Origin: Ypsolopha sequella
Taxonomy: Eukaryota > Arthropoda > Insecta > Lepidoptera > Ypsolophidae
Direction: 5' to 3'
DNA length: 64,000 nt
Assembly (NCBI GenBank): GCA_934047225.1
Contig: OW203984.1
Coordinates: 9,247,201-9,311,200 of the forward strand
Positions 43,955-55,664 of the stretch are shown one piece after another. The translations under genes and the position numbers were made by a program. Each line of letters begins with the position of its first letter. Position 1 is the first letter of the stretch. The notes beneath the pieces are model-generated. The model did not search any database, was not told where the DNA came from, and saw nothing but the letters and a program-made list of their open reading frames with translations.

Positions 43955-44600
43955 GCGGAAAGTAAGGTTTTATACGAATAAGTGCCAAATTGAAAACACG
44001 AGCGCAGCGAGTGTTTTCATTGGCACGCATTTGGATAAAAACCTTTTACGCTCAAGTATCTTACAACATTTTTCAATGCATTTTGCGAGGAAATACAACA
44101 AAAAAATAAGTATAATAAAGAGAGTAATTTTATTTCACCAAAGCCTATTTACAACAAAATGGCCTGCTTTCTTTGCAGAGCGCGCGTTTCATACAGTTTT
44201 TTCTTTCTTGAGGCAAAGGTGCAGTATACATACAGCCAATAATGTGAAAAATATTTTTGTTTGCGGAAACAAAACCTGTATTTTTAAATGAGATAATCAA
44301 GAATCTCATGTGTTATGGTATTTATCATCATTCAATTATTGCTAGAGCGCTCATACTTATAAATAATTGTTTTTTTTTGGACAGCAAAACCTCCTTGCAT
44401 CTATGTAATTTTTTTAATTTTATGACTTGCACCATGCACCACAGAGTCAAAAACTTAAAAAAATTACTTTATTTCACGCGTGAAATAAAGGATTTCAGTA
44501 CTGTTTTATTTCACGCGTGAAATAAAGAGTCGGTTTCCGCATAATTTTGTTACACAAAAAAGAAAACTTTACGAGCAACTGCATTGAAAAAGTATTTTAA
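43955..44600 (+). repeat. Distant relative of the 41868-42275 element
   Basis: Its parts are in the same order: 'acgagcgcagcgagtgtttt', 'tttttcaatgcattttgcga', and at the far end 'acgagcaactgcattgaaaa'. The middle is longer and unrelated, and holds two perfect palindromes at 44467-44526. Confidence 0.55.
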
Positions 44601-44604
44601 CTTA

Positions 44605-46030
44605 ATCGTCCATGGAGAGCTTACTTACATGGTCTCAGCAGTAATGTACTATTACGCATCTTACCTTTACTCGGCTGATAATATTGATCAACTTTCATGA
44701 AAAAACGTACTGAATAGTTTGTAAAGCGCAGTTCTTTGCAATTTACTAAGCATTTATTTCTCTTAGAAAGAAGTGTATTCCTAAAAGTATAGTCTTGGTT
44801 GTAAACTTTAACACCATAACAATATTTGGGATCAATTGGTACTTCCTTAAAAATATGACATAGCCAAAACAAAAACCAGTTCCGGGCGTGGCTTATTCTA
44901 TTTTACGATAGCGCGTGGGGGGAAATTCGTCCCGGTCTCTAAGTTCGCGTCACCATAGCAAAAATACGAATAGAGTGGACGAGGCAGGGTCAAAAGTAAT
45001 ACGTATTTTATTTTATCTAATTTATTACTGTATTTCGATCATCGTCACACGGCATTGATCCTACTTGCTATCACGTCGGGACGTAAATTTATTATGGTCG
45101 GCTAAAAGTGGTTTTTTGAGTGTTTGATTTATCAGTTGACCCTCGGAACATTTCAGACACTCCTTTAGAGATACATAATAATATTGTGGCGGTTAATTGT
45201 CACCATTACCCATTCTTTAAATATTTTTCGCCCGTTGAGCTGGTTTTACACTTGCGGGAAAATAAATTGGACCAAAAATTTCTTTACAAAAAATTTTTAC
45301 TAAAGTTGTTATTACAAAAAGTGGAAACTAACAAATATTCTCGGAAGGAATGCACCACGTCACTACCTATCTCACTGTAGCCTATATCAATTATGCCTCT
45401 CTCATTCAACCACGTTTAACTGCGTTCCTATCTCATTCCAACTCATTTTAAATAGCGTCACTATTTATCTCACTCTAACGCGTGTTAAATGGCATTTCTA
45501 ATGAACGTCAAATATTTTTACTGCCCGCCACTCTTTCATTCTAAATTCTAATTATTTTAAAAAATACGCAGCTCCTTTGGTAGTAAAATAGCAATAACTT
45601 TTTTTTCAAAAGTAATACACAGAAATTGCCAGATCATTTGAAAAACAATATTTGATGAGCCGTTATTTGAGACAATTTGCAAAACTAACATAGGACATTT
45701 TTTTTCAGGGTGTGGTATCGAACTAACCTAATTACAAAAAATTGCTCATAAATTGGGTTTTTATTTTTCTTCCTGATGTAACAGCATTTCAAGGTTTATT
45801 TTTGACTTTATCAATAGCATGACTATTCAGAGTTGCGCAACAAAAATTTTATTCTTAGAATTTAGAACTGGTTAGCTTTGACTCTCAAAAATCTATTCGA
45901 ATTTATAAAAGTACCATCAACTCGAAGACTATCTACTTTTTGCTGAGGTCATAATTTGATATTCTGGTCAGTCATGAGCTGGCCTACCAGCCTTCCAAGG
46001 GAAAGAGTTGACTTTTGGGACACCTGTTTA
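44605..46030. other. No gene demonstrated
   Basis: 45380-45500 has repeated 'cctatctcat' / 'ctatttatctcactc' wording that looks like degenerate short tandem repeats. An 86-codon frame at 45120-45380 is not recognised. Confidence 0.4.
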
Positions 46031-46032
46031 CC

Positions 46033-47790
46033 CTTGCGATAAATCGCCAAGTGTTTGAAATGTTCAGGTCTCTTTACGCAAAATGAAAAAACAAAACTCT
46101 TTTAGGATTAATTTGTTGTCCCTATGTTTGTCTGTTTGTCCGTTTGTCTAGGCAATTTTTCTGGGTAAAATCAATAAATGCTAATATTTACAGCCCTGTA
46201 AAATATACATATTATAACGTTTTTATGGCCTTTTGTTTAACTTTTTCATACAAATTTTCTCCTTATGAAAATATAGAGATCAACACTTTACATAATATTT
46301 TGCATTTGAAAGAAAGCACAGAAAGGAACTCTAGAACAAATAATGTAAAAAATATTAAACCATATCTTTCTATTCTAAAGGGATTAATAATTTACTGTTT
46401 GTTCAATGTGGCGATAGCTTTGTTTATTATTTTTTTCTTTCTTTGTTACAAAGATAACAAATATTTTCATACAACGTTTTCCTTAAGGGCTATTTCTCCG
46501 AATTTGTAACAAAATATTAAGAAATAATTATAACGGTAAAGTACAACTTTTAGCTAAGACAATTTATTGTTAAAAGTTTGCTATATGCATAAACATATTT
46601 TAATGATATTATGGTATCTTCAAAATAATTGGGTTTTCCATAAGCGTGATATCAGATTATTTAAGAAATTTACGGCTGGTATCACGACGACGGATAAGCC
46701 AATTATTTTATTACTATTGTAATATAATTAAAAATATGTTAATGCATACAGCAGACTTTTAACTATAAGTTTTCTTAACTAAAAGTTGTATTTTTACTTA
46801 TTGAAATTGTATTTCTCATCAAGAAGTGCAAAATGACAAGATATTCAAAATAAGTTAATTGAATTTGTGAAATGGTTTCAGGTCAAAACAGTTTTCCATG
46901 AAACGGTAATTGTTTATACTTAGCAAAGTGTGTAAACTTAGTCATCTTAACATGAACGACGCCTGTATTTCTGTCTTTTTTATTTCCGGTATAGATAAAA
47001 ATATACAAACTTGTTAAACTTTGCGTAAAAACGAGGCAATATTGACGATATCCTGACAGCTATTATGATGGTGTTTTACCAAATTTTGCTTTTTGGGCTG
47101 TATAGAGACGTAGTTAGATGTCACTAGAATATACTCATGAAAAAAGATATGAAGAAAATAAGCTGTAGACTTCACATTCGGTTTATAACTATTGTATGAA
47201 TTTTAAGAAAAATACAGGGGTAAAGGGACCTCTTAAGGAAAACCTTGTATTAAACTATTTGTTATCTTAGTAAAAAATAATTCAAGGAAAAAAATAAACA
47301 AAGCTATCGCCACATTGAACAGTAGATAATTAATCCCTTTAGAATAGAACAACATGGTTTTCATATTTTTTACATTATTTGTTCAACAATTCCTTTCTGT
47401 GTTGACTTTTAAATGCAAAATATTATCTCAAGTGTTCATCCCTACATTTTCATAGTGAGAAAATTTGTATGAAAAACGTAAAAAAAAAACGTAAAAACCT
47501 AAAACGTTATATAAATAAAAACGTCAAAAGTATGTTTTTACAGCTCTATAGAGGGCCGTTTATATTGGTATTTATTAATTTTACCCAGAAAAAATTGTCT
47601 AGACAAACGGACAGACAGACAAACATAGGGATAACAAATTAATCCTAAAAGAGTTTCATTGTTTTCATTTTGCGTAACAGAACCTGAACATGTACCGACA
47701 GGATTATCTACGATCTAGTAATTTTGCCATGCACTGTAAATATTTCAAAATAAATTTCTATATTTTAAATGCTTGGCGATTTATCCCAAG
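46033..47790. mobile_element. 1.76-kb compound foldback element
   Basis: The outer arms (46033-46510 and 47215-47790) are inverted copies of about 480-570 nt, about 80% alike by eye. Shared blocks include 'aaatcgccaag', 'ctatgtttgtctgtttgtcc', 'gggattaataatttactgtt' and 'gtggcgatagctttgtttat'. A second, inner palindrome (46533-46800) has arms of about 120 nt around 'agattatttaagaaatttacggctg'. 47105-47222 also matches 56785-56903 in reverse. No transposase is present. Open frames in the arms are not conserved between arms because of indels. Confidence 0.8.
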
Positions 47791-47794
47791 TAAG

Positions 47795-49690
47795 TGTACC
47801 TATATAATTTGCAAAAAACTTCACTTATTTGGACCTGAAATGGTGAGCCAATACTACAGGGTAATTTCACGAAAAGGTCATTGACCTTTGTTACAGATCT
47901 CAGTAAGTATAAGTAAATTAATTTGGGTTTCAATAACGATTACAAAATTATTCTTTTAGAGTAACATATATTATTTTCCCGCATAAAAGTATGAATTCAT
48001 TCCAAATTCATTCAGTTTTGTTGTTATGACTATGGCACGATGTAGCTAAATCACTCATACGCATATTTTGTTGAGTTTTTAACGGCAGGAATATGATGCT
48101 CCTCGAAATATTACTTTATAAAATTAATTTCAATGTGTTTTGAAGTAGTTTTGGGAGATATTTATAGCTTGCAAAAAAGGGCACAGGTTCCACGTCTTAC
48201 GGGCGCCAACGCTAGGCGTAGACTGACAATCAATATCTTGCTGCCGCTGACTGCATCAGTGGATTTACGTATTTTTGGAAAAAGGGGGTGCTTTTTTTGA
48301 CCCGAATAACGTGGTATTTGGAAAATGAATAGATATCATTCACACTAATTTTATTAAAAAAAACCAACAAAATCGCGAAAGCGATACCTGAAACAAAATC
48401 GATAAAAAGTGTGCAATAGAGGGTTACAAAAAAATTCATTGACAGTACAAATATGAATCGATTAACGTGATTTGTGGAAAATGAATACCTTAAAGTTCAA
48501 CCAAAAACATGTATTTTTTTATGGATATACGTAACCTAATTATTGCAACAAAATCATCCGAAAGCTGACATTTTATTTCTGTTTGTATTTTCGATCCCCT
48601 AAGGTTAAAAATGACGTTCACAGGCCAGGTGCGGCTTACCAAAAGACTTACCAAACTTTAAAATGCACGTAAAATCGCTGAAGTAGTTGAATAAATCTAT
48701 TTCTCCAAGCTACAAGCTACCCTCCAACTGGTAAAGCAGTCCAATACAACTAGCTACTTCGTACATATCATCCTAACGACGAAAGCTAGGTCAATGTAAA
48801 GTCAACTCTATGACATCGTAGTACGATCACAGAGTAGATACATTCTGTTGGAGTATTCTGTAACACACATTCTCTAGCAAAAGGCAGTATAGGCCACTTG
48901 CGACGCCAAATATTTGTCCAATAATTGCAGATCTTCAACGTGAGAGGAATAAATTGGCGATGTTGGGAGTAAAGACATCGAACCACTTTAGATACTTTAT
49001 CGTTTAGAGCATTTCGGTGCTAATGCTAACAAGTTAGGCACTGTTGGATCAGCGCTATCTACTATAATGACCTCTAACGAAAGATCAGCGTCATATTTTT
49101 GCTGTGGCATTTGCTGAGTCACAGACCTTTTTGTTTGCTGCATCTTATAAACTATCCCAAGCTGTATACTTACTGTATATAAGTCTAAAACTGTTTATTT
49201 ATTGAGTATATTTGGCTGTTTTATTGGTGTAGCCTTCAAAGTAAACGCCTTTTCTTTCTTTCTTACATATTACATCTCTAGTATTAGATGAATTCAAAAC
49301 GAGAAAAATACTTTCGTTAAAATTTTAGTTTTGAATTTCGTTTTGATGTAAATCGTAATTTTTAAAATATTATTGTCGATTTGTATCTTGCTTTGGCTGT
49401 TAGTTCATTATCACAGAGGTACTACTAACATGTGAATGCCTCACTCCGATACGCTTATGTCAGTTTTTTTTTTAACTTTACTGGACGAACTGGCAAATCT
49501 ATTATTGTCATAATCTCCACTCTTTAAATGTCATAAAGTACCTGAATTTTTAGGTGTAGTAATTAATACTCGTAAAATAACGAATGACTTCTAGTTATGT
49601 AGGTAGACATAAAACTTTCCCAAAATATATGTACTTATAAGAAAATCAAGCATAAACACGGTAATATATCATAAATATAATATTAATTAA
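47795..49690. other. No gene recognised
   Basis: The region shows no window-internal repeats that I could find. 48780-49100 has a more even composition and a 66-codon minus-strand frame without known motifs. Confidence 0.4.
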
Positions 49691-49694
49691 CATT

Positions 49695-49927
49695 ATATCA
49701 TTGCAGTATAGAAACGCAGAAAAAAAAGTAAATCTGGGTGTGAATAGCTCTGAACCGGGATACGAACCCGGGACCTTTCGCTTACCGGGCGATTGCTCTA
49801 CCAACTGAGCTATCCAGGTCTCAACACAACTCGTGAATTTACCGATATGATTTCCCATACAATGAAATGATGAGCTCCTCACATCCGGATTTACTTTTCT
49901 TTCTGCGTTTCTATACTGCACTGATAT
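49695..49927. mobile_element. Inverted-repeat element carrying a tRNA-like sequence
   Basis: Arms of about 55 nt (49695-49750 and 49873-49927) match at most positions ('tgcagtatagaaacgcagaa' inverted on the right). The tRNA-like segment sits between them and abuts the left arm. The layout is that of a MITE or terminal-repeat miniature that has captured, or grown from, a tRNA. Confidence 0.75.
49748..49819 (-). tRNA. tRNA-like sequence (Thr-like), probably a tRNA-derived repeat
   Basis: On the minus strand, 72 nt fold as a cloverleaf. The D arm is GCTC/GAGC ('tagctcagttggtagagc'), the anticodon stem is TCGC/GCGA, and the T arm is CCGGG-TTCGTAT-CCCGG. Both Pol III boxes are close to consensus. 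The anticodon position reads GGT (Thr), but base 33 is C instead of T. The acceptor stem (ACCTGGA with TTCAGAG) has two mismatches at its end, and 27-43 is A-A. These faults and the surrounding inverted repeats argue against a working tRNA gene. Confidence 0.55.
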
Positions 49928-50365
49928 ATGTCAATTTGATGGATAATGATGCCATCTCAAGTTTCATCGAGCGTGCACGTATTAGCGAAATGAAACAGTA
50001 TCACGCTTGTAACTGTGTTGCTGCGCCCAGCTCATGAAGACTGTCTTTCAAGCAGAGCGGCTGCTCTGCTTAGCCTATGTCAAAATGACATACGGCCTGC
50101 AAAGTTAACTCAACCACGTGTGGCGCAGGGAAAAAGCCGTAAATAACTTAGAAGTGAGCGCTGGCCTAGGCCAGTAATCAGAGTAAAGGACTAATAGAGA
50201 AGTCTAGTAACTTAAAAAACCATTTGCGAGTGTTGGAGAAACAAACTGTGAAATTAGAATAAAAGAACAACTTAGTGAACCTATAGCTGAATAAGGCTCT
50301 AGGATTAACAAAATATATAGTTCTTTCATTCCATTGTGTACGACACGCAGTCATTTCATACGAAA

Positions 50366-50610
50366 TACTGGGTGTTGCGGAACCGGGAACGGGCATTAGT
50401 ACTCATCCATACGAACAACTTTTACTATAGAACGAACCCTCAAATCACGAAAAGAAAGCAACTGTTCCATAAAAAAGTTACATAATACTAACTCGACCAA
50501 AATGTATAAAACAACAGATTCTTTTTTCACGTTTAAATTTTTTTTCTCGAAAAATTGTAGTATAAGCGAGTAGTATCGCCAGTTTCCGGCTTTCGCAACA
50601 TCAATGGAAA
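50366..50610. mobile_element. TA MITE, 'tactgggtg' family, copy 3, inverted
   Basis: 'tactgggtgttgcgg' at the left, then 'ccatacgaacaacttttact' and 'ccagtttccggctttcgcaa' at the right, match copies 1 and 2 in the other orientation. The right terminus is lost. Confidence 0.75.
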
Positions 50611-50653
50611 CATTGCGGAGCAAATGTTTTATTTTTTATTTATTACAAAAAGG

Positions 50654-51170
50654 TAGTGTTGGTTAAACATTGATAAATTAATCGATTAATCAATGGTATA
50701 TTCACCATCGGCAAAATCGACAGTTTAGTAAAAACAATCGATAGTCCGCACGTCCTTTAGTATACATTTTGGAACGCAATCTTAACAGTCTGTGGTAGCA
50801 TATAATTTAGGTTTGTGCTTCAATAAAGTTCTTCTCACAAAATAACGTACATATATACGCCTGTCTCACAAAATAAATCCCACAGATTAATTTCATACTT
50901 AGTCATTGACAATAGTACCTATACTTTGATTTTGCTTACTCCTTTTTTAATTACAAGTTATTTTTATTTGATATTTATGTGATGTTTTGCAGTTGTTAAT
51001 ATTAATTTAGTTATTTAGTTATTAGTAATTACCAAATACTCAACTACAAAAAAAAACACATGTTTAGTTTGAGATTAGTATCTAAAAAACTGTCGATTAA
51101 CTATCGACTTATCGATTGCATTTTTGTAAACTATCAATATTATCGGAGACTCGATGTTTAACCAACACTA
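50654..51170. mobile_element. hAT non-autonomous element with perfect 8-bp target duplication
   Basis: The ends are 'tagtgttggttaaacat' and 'atgtttaaccaacacta', exact 17-bp inverted repeats. CAAAAAGG is present on both sides (50646-50653 and 51171-51178). End sequence and 8-bp duplication are those of hAT elements. The interior is AT-rich, with 'aatcgatt'-type motifs near both ends that may be transposase-binding repeats. No transposase frame. The element sits in sequence like the edge of the 5231-5578 foldback family. Confidence 0.93.
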
Positions 51171-51179
51171 CAAAAAGGC

Positions 51180-51660
51180 GGGTTTTTTACAATCCACCTG
51201 CTACAGGGCTCTTAATTGGTACAACTCATGGACGCTCTACTTTTGTTTCATCAAATTCACCAGCCATCCCGCTTCTTTTCGATTGCAATTGGCAAAACCA
51301 AGGAATTCTGCTCGAATTATTCATAATAGAATCCAACTAAAGCAACTGTGGTCGATGCTCGGGGCGGACAAACAGCCGATCGCGATCGACTGTCAACCGG
51401 TCAAATCGCAAGAATTTTTACGATCGAAAGCGGTAATGCTTACGAAAATGTGGAATTACAATAAATGTATTTTAAATAAAAAGACAACTCATCATCATCA
51501 ACATCATTTTTTGCTGTATACCGCCGATAGTACTGATAAGTTTATCCACCCCCACCTCTGCCATGTCCAGAATGTTTATGCAAGCATCTCAAATTTTCTT
51601 AGTTGCGACTTAAAAAGTATCGAGATGACATGAAAAGCGCGACTGATATGAAGCTTTACA
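51180..51660. other. Foldback-family edge, then unassigned DNA with a 159-codon open frame
   Basis: 'gcgggttttttacaatcc' continues the pre-insertion site of the hAT element and resembles the end of the 5.2-kb foldback. The frame 51154-51633 begins inside the hAT end, so its start cannot be original. The peptide is not recognised. Confidence 0.5.
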
Positions 51661-51668
51661 GCCACATA

Positions 51669-51799
51669 CAGTGCTACAAGGATCTTATGGTGCGTCTATG
51701 ACAGTAACAGGGGGGCGCAGCTGTGAAACAAGGAGTTTGATAGCATTGTTAGTTTTTAGACACAACCAATCCACGCGCCATAAGATCCTTGTAGCACTG
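51669..51799. mobile_element. 131-bp TA-flanked MITE, Tc1/mariner-type ends
   Basis: 'cagtgctacaaggatcttat' is exactly inverted at the right end ('ataagatccttgtagcactg'), extending to about 27 nt with one mismatch. TA is at 51667-51668 and 51800-51801. No coding sequence. Confidence 0.92.
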
Positions 51800-51804
51800 T
51801 ACTA

Positions 51805-53485
51805 GATAGGCCGCGTTGCAATAAAAGACCACCTTAACATGTATATAATTCCAGATGAAAATAAAACTATTAGAATTTATTATTACTTTGGTCCAATTCG
51901 TCCGTTTGTATACAAAAGAGTACTGATATGTCCTTAGACATTTCAGTCGGGTTGTAAACATTGACTCCAGTTGACTGGAATGGTGGAATCGAAATAACAT
52001 CGGAACGTCTTTTAGCTGAAGAATCTCCTCGCTGACGTTACTCAAATTCTTCTCATTTTTGTTCAACGATAAATTTATGTAATATCCCCGACAATTCAGT
52101 ACTGCTCTTGTTTAAAAATCGTCGGAATAACGAATTCAAGTAGATAAACAAGTTATTTATCGATAACAAAAACTCGTCCGTGTCGAACGAAAATATTTTC
52201 AGGAGTCACATTTTGTTTCGTCTTTTGCATTAAGAGAAAAAAATAATTGAGCATGTTTTTTTTACAAATATTTATTTGCGTAAAATGTATTAAACATAAC
52301 TAGTTACATGGTTGAACAATAGTTGCGATACTCGTGAAAAGCACTATTGGGAAAAATAATTGGACTTGTGTCTTTGCTCGGTTCGGTCATCTATGGTTCG
52401 GTTGTGCTGTCTATGACTATGGCCAATTATCATTTCAAAATGTACGCACGCAAAATTTTCCTCGTAAAATTTTCAAAAGGAATTTTCCTTTAAAAGTTCT
52501 CCAAAAATGCTAGTGCCGCAGTCTTGAAAAATGACAAACATCGCCCATATACCCGTGTGTACAAATGTACATTCCTCTGTACCCTGCATACAATTTAATA
52601 TTTTATTATCTCACAAAATGTTTCTTCAGCTAGGTATGTTTTCTTAGAATTCTGAAAGTCTTTGTAAAATGGCATTTTCAGGAGTGTTTATAATATAAAC
52701 GAGCGTTATTCGTGCTCCAACCATCTCAAACTACAATCACAGCAAAAATAACAAATGTCTAGAGAAAATACATCGTTTGTAAACATGCTCGGCGGTTGGC
52801 GGTATTACGATCTGTTTCATTCAATGTTGTAGTTTCTACGTGGAACTTGCAAGTTCTGTTTTAAATTCAAGTCTTTTTAAACATTGAAATAAAACCTTTA
52901 GGGTCATTAACTGATAGACAAAATGAGTATAATTAATTTTAGTATTATCAATCAAATGGCCCGAAATTTTTATCTCACATTTATGTATTTAATTTATTAA
53001 AAAAAATATATATATCAGATCAAACGATATGTAGCGAAATTCATCGCTTGGTAAACTTTAGGATAAAAAATCAATAGAAACGAATTCTTTAAAAAAAAAT
53101 CAGACAGGGCTCGAGTAGAACAAATATTAGAATATTTAAATTTGTATAACTGTTTCCAGGGCAGCTGGAAAAGCTGTAGGCGTCAAAAGAAAACGATACG
53201 TCAATCTCGCCATAAAATCATTATCGCATGACGCAAATTAAATATTTTCGTGGTACGGGTCCAGTGTAAAATGCGCAGAGGTCATTGACCGACATTCCAT
53301 CTGCCCTACAAATAGACTTTTTACTTGGCACAATAAACAATTAGTCGCTGACCTGTGATAGCCAGAATAAGGATTCGAAATAGTTTTTTTATTTCTATGA
53401 AAAATACTAAAATAGTTATCCAAATTTCCTTCCATTAAATCTGAGATATCGATACAACCCATCTAATAAAATTGACTGAGTTCTT
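51805..53485. other. No gene recognised
   Basis: AT-rich DNA. A minus-strand frame of 105 codons at 51749-52066 overlaps the MITE and is not recognised. No inverted or dispersed repeats stand out. Confidence 0.4.
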
Positions 53486-53494
53486 TACATAATT

Positions 53495-53760
53495 CCTATT
53501 GAACACTCACGTGTGACTATTGTTGTTGACTATATTCCAACCATTTCACCGATAAAATTTGGGCATTATCAAGGTTATCAAGTGTCGTTCTTAGGACGAC
53601 GACGAAGCAACGGGGCGTTCACCGTTGTTGTCAAACGGGCACTGGCAACGGCCGATTGGCGAGCTGCACGCGCGCGACTCGTGTGCTGAGCGTTGGCTGG
53701 GTCGTTGAAGGAGGTGGGATAGTGGATGCACTTGATGTTGAAATTGTAATGAGTCTCGAT
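53495..53760. mobile_element. MITE, diverged copy of the 61970-62170 family
   Basis: 'ttgaacactcacgtgtgact', 'ttcttaggacgacgacg', 'gttgtcaaacgggcactggc' and 'cgatt' blocks match the 62-kb copy, with small insertions. The right terminus is replaced by unrelated GC-richer sequence (53650-53720). Confidence 0.7.
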
Positions 53761-53764
53761 CATA

Positions 53765-54540
53765 AAGCTATTACAGGAGTCTTTGTCTCATGAAGAGGCA
53801 ATGCAAATTTTATTTTTGTCACTGTCACTCCAAGCGAAAACACTCTCAGTGTGAGAGGGGCAGATTCAGGGCGAAAGCAAAAAATGTTAGTTTTATAATT
53901 TTTATGAAAAAACTAAAATAGCTAGCAAAATTTTAATATCAAATCTCTAGATATTGTTGAAAAACACCTAATAAAATATGTTTGAGTTCTGTATATGGTT
54001 CCTATTCGTCAAACGAGGAGAAAAAGTGTGTTTGAAGACCTCATTTCAACAATTATTTCTATCGAGGAAAATTTATCTAAACACGTTTTCCAAATTCAAA
54101 ACCCTAGATTCTATAGTCAAAATGCATATAGAAGAAATTTATTAAAATTTTCCGTGTATTTCATGAAATACACAAAAAAGAAACACCTCTATTTTTTTAC
54201 ATATCGCCTTAAGATGTGAAGGATCAAAACAATAAAAAATAACCAGACACTTTACAAACACTGGACACTTTACTTACGTCTTTAATCACGATTAAATAAA
54301 ATCCCTCCAACCTCAAATCTCTCAACAAGAATTATGTAATTTCTAAAACTGGTGCATTTCATTCAAGATCTGAACATGTGAGTTAGAAATTATTTGTAAG
54401 GACTAAAAACGTTCAGTAACCTTCAGTTCAAGCTCATTATATGTAAACGATTGTAACGGCTACGCCGTCTTAATAAGAACTGCCATATCAAGCTGATGGC
54501 CGTATACAAAAACAACGAAACTATTAATTAAATATATAAA
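53765..54540. other. No gene; a short repeat shared with 24.8 kb
   Basis: 'gtgtgtttgaagacctcatt' through 'atttctatcgag' (about 54024-54066) is also present, inverted, at 24.77-24.82 kb. The overlapping 74-codon frame is therefore likely repeat-derived. Confidence 0.45.
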
Positions 54541-54548
54541 TACAGCGT

Positions 54549-54799
54549 GTAACAAAAAGGTGTAAAAAGGTAACCATATATAAAGAGCTTATTGGGTTAA
54601 TGGTATAGAACAACGTTTACAATGGAACAAACCCTGTATCTCGAAAAATAAAACTGTTTCATAGAAAAATGCAATGCCACTCGGCCGAAATGTATGGAAG
54701 GGCAGATTTTGCGATTTCAGGCTTGGCTTCATAGTAAAAGATATTCTATACCATTGACTGAATAAGCTCTTCAAATATGGTTACACCTTTCTGTTACAC
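54549..54799. mobile_element. 250-bp MITE with about 75-nt arms
   Basis: 'gtgtaacaaaaaggtgtaa' opposes 'ttacacctttctgttacac', and 'aaagagcttattgggttaat' opposes 'attgactgaataagctctt'. The centre ('ggcttggcttcatagtaaaa') resembles the centre of the 'tactgggtg' MITE family, suggesting a common origin. Confidence 0.85.
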
Positions 54800-55655
54800 A
54801 TTTTATAAATGTTTTAAAATTAAAGCCAATGAAAATTTGTTTAAATATCAAATTTCATTCTTTAAAAATAATGTATAATTATTATTCGCTTAAACAAAAA
54901 AGAAGAAAAAAAATACACTAACGGTTGATTTTTGAATAAAAGGCAACATTTTATAAAAAGGGAAACTGATTTTCACGTAATCTGTGCCAGATTAGTTTTA
55001 AAAGAGAAAGTTTGGATCGCCGCTCATCCGGGGAGCTGAATCGAATCAGCATTTAGTAGGCATCTAAACAAGTGCGACCCAGGGGACGATCGAGCCCCAT
55101 GCCTCATGTTTATTTAGTAGACCCTAGAAAGGATGTGGCCATTAATACGCATAGCTTAAAGAATTTGCATCGCTAATTTGCCGCTTAAAAGCTTTAAGAA
55201 TTCGCTGGTATCAATTTAGTAGTAAATTTATACTAAAACAAGTATTAAAAAGTCGTGCCTGCACATTGAATATATTTCCAAAAAATGAGAAGGGTTGTTA
55301 GTTGTACTGCAGCCAAAACTATAATTTTTAGAATTTTTATATGTTTGTTCCTTTTAACTCGAGAACCACTCAACGGATGTGGATGCGGTTTTCTTTCTTA
55401 TCATTGTAGTGACCCTGGTCAATATATAGCCTATAAGAGGTGTTAATAAAATAACGCTCAAGCCAAAAACGGGGTAAAGATTGTTGTGAGTTGAAAGGAT
55501 GTTATGAATTAAAAGTTTGATAATTGGAAACAGATTTCTTTTCAATGTGTATTCTTAACAAAGCGAGAATTTAAGGATATATTTCCTATACATCACGTTT
55601 ATCAAGCTTAATTTAGAGCTTAAAAGATAAAGTGTGTCGTGATTATGTAGATACG
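54800..55655. other. No gene recognised
   Basis: 55010-55200 has even composition ('gatcgccgctcatccgggg') and no copy elsewhere in the window. No frame or splice-site support. Confidence 0.4.
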
Positions 55656-55664
55656 TGCATAAAA

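Noticed and set aside
46144..46509. 121-codon open frame with a hydrophobic segment (LFNVAIALFIIFFFLC)
   Set aside because: It lies wholly within one arm of a foldback. The opposite arm has indels that break the frame, so it is not under coding selection. T-rich DNA readily gives hydrophobic runs.
49748..49819. Functional tRNA-Thr gene
   Set aside because: Two acceptor-stem mismatches, an A-A pair at 27-43 and C at position 33 argue for a tRNA-derived repeat. It is listed as tRNA-like only.
51154..51633. 159-codon open frame, the longest in the window
   Set aside because: Its first codons lie inside the hAT element end, so the start is younger than the rest. The peptide has no recognised motif or domain. 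AT-to-mixed composition at the junction explains the openness.
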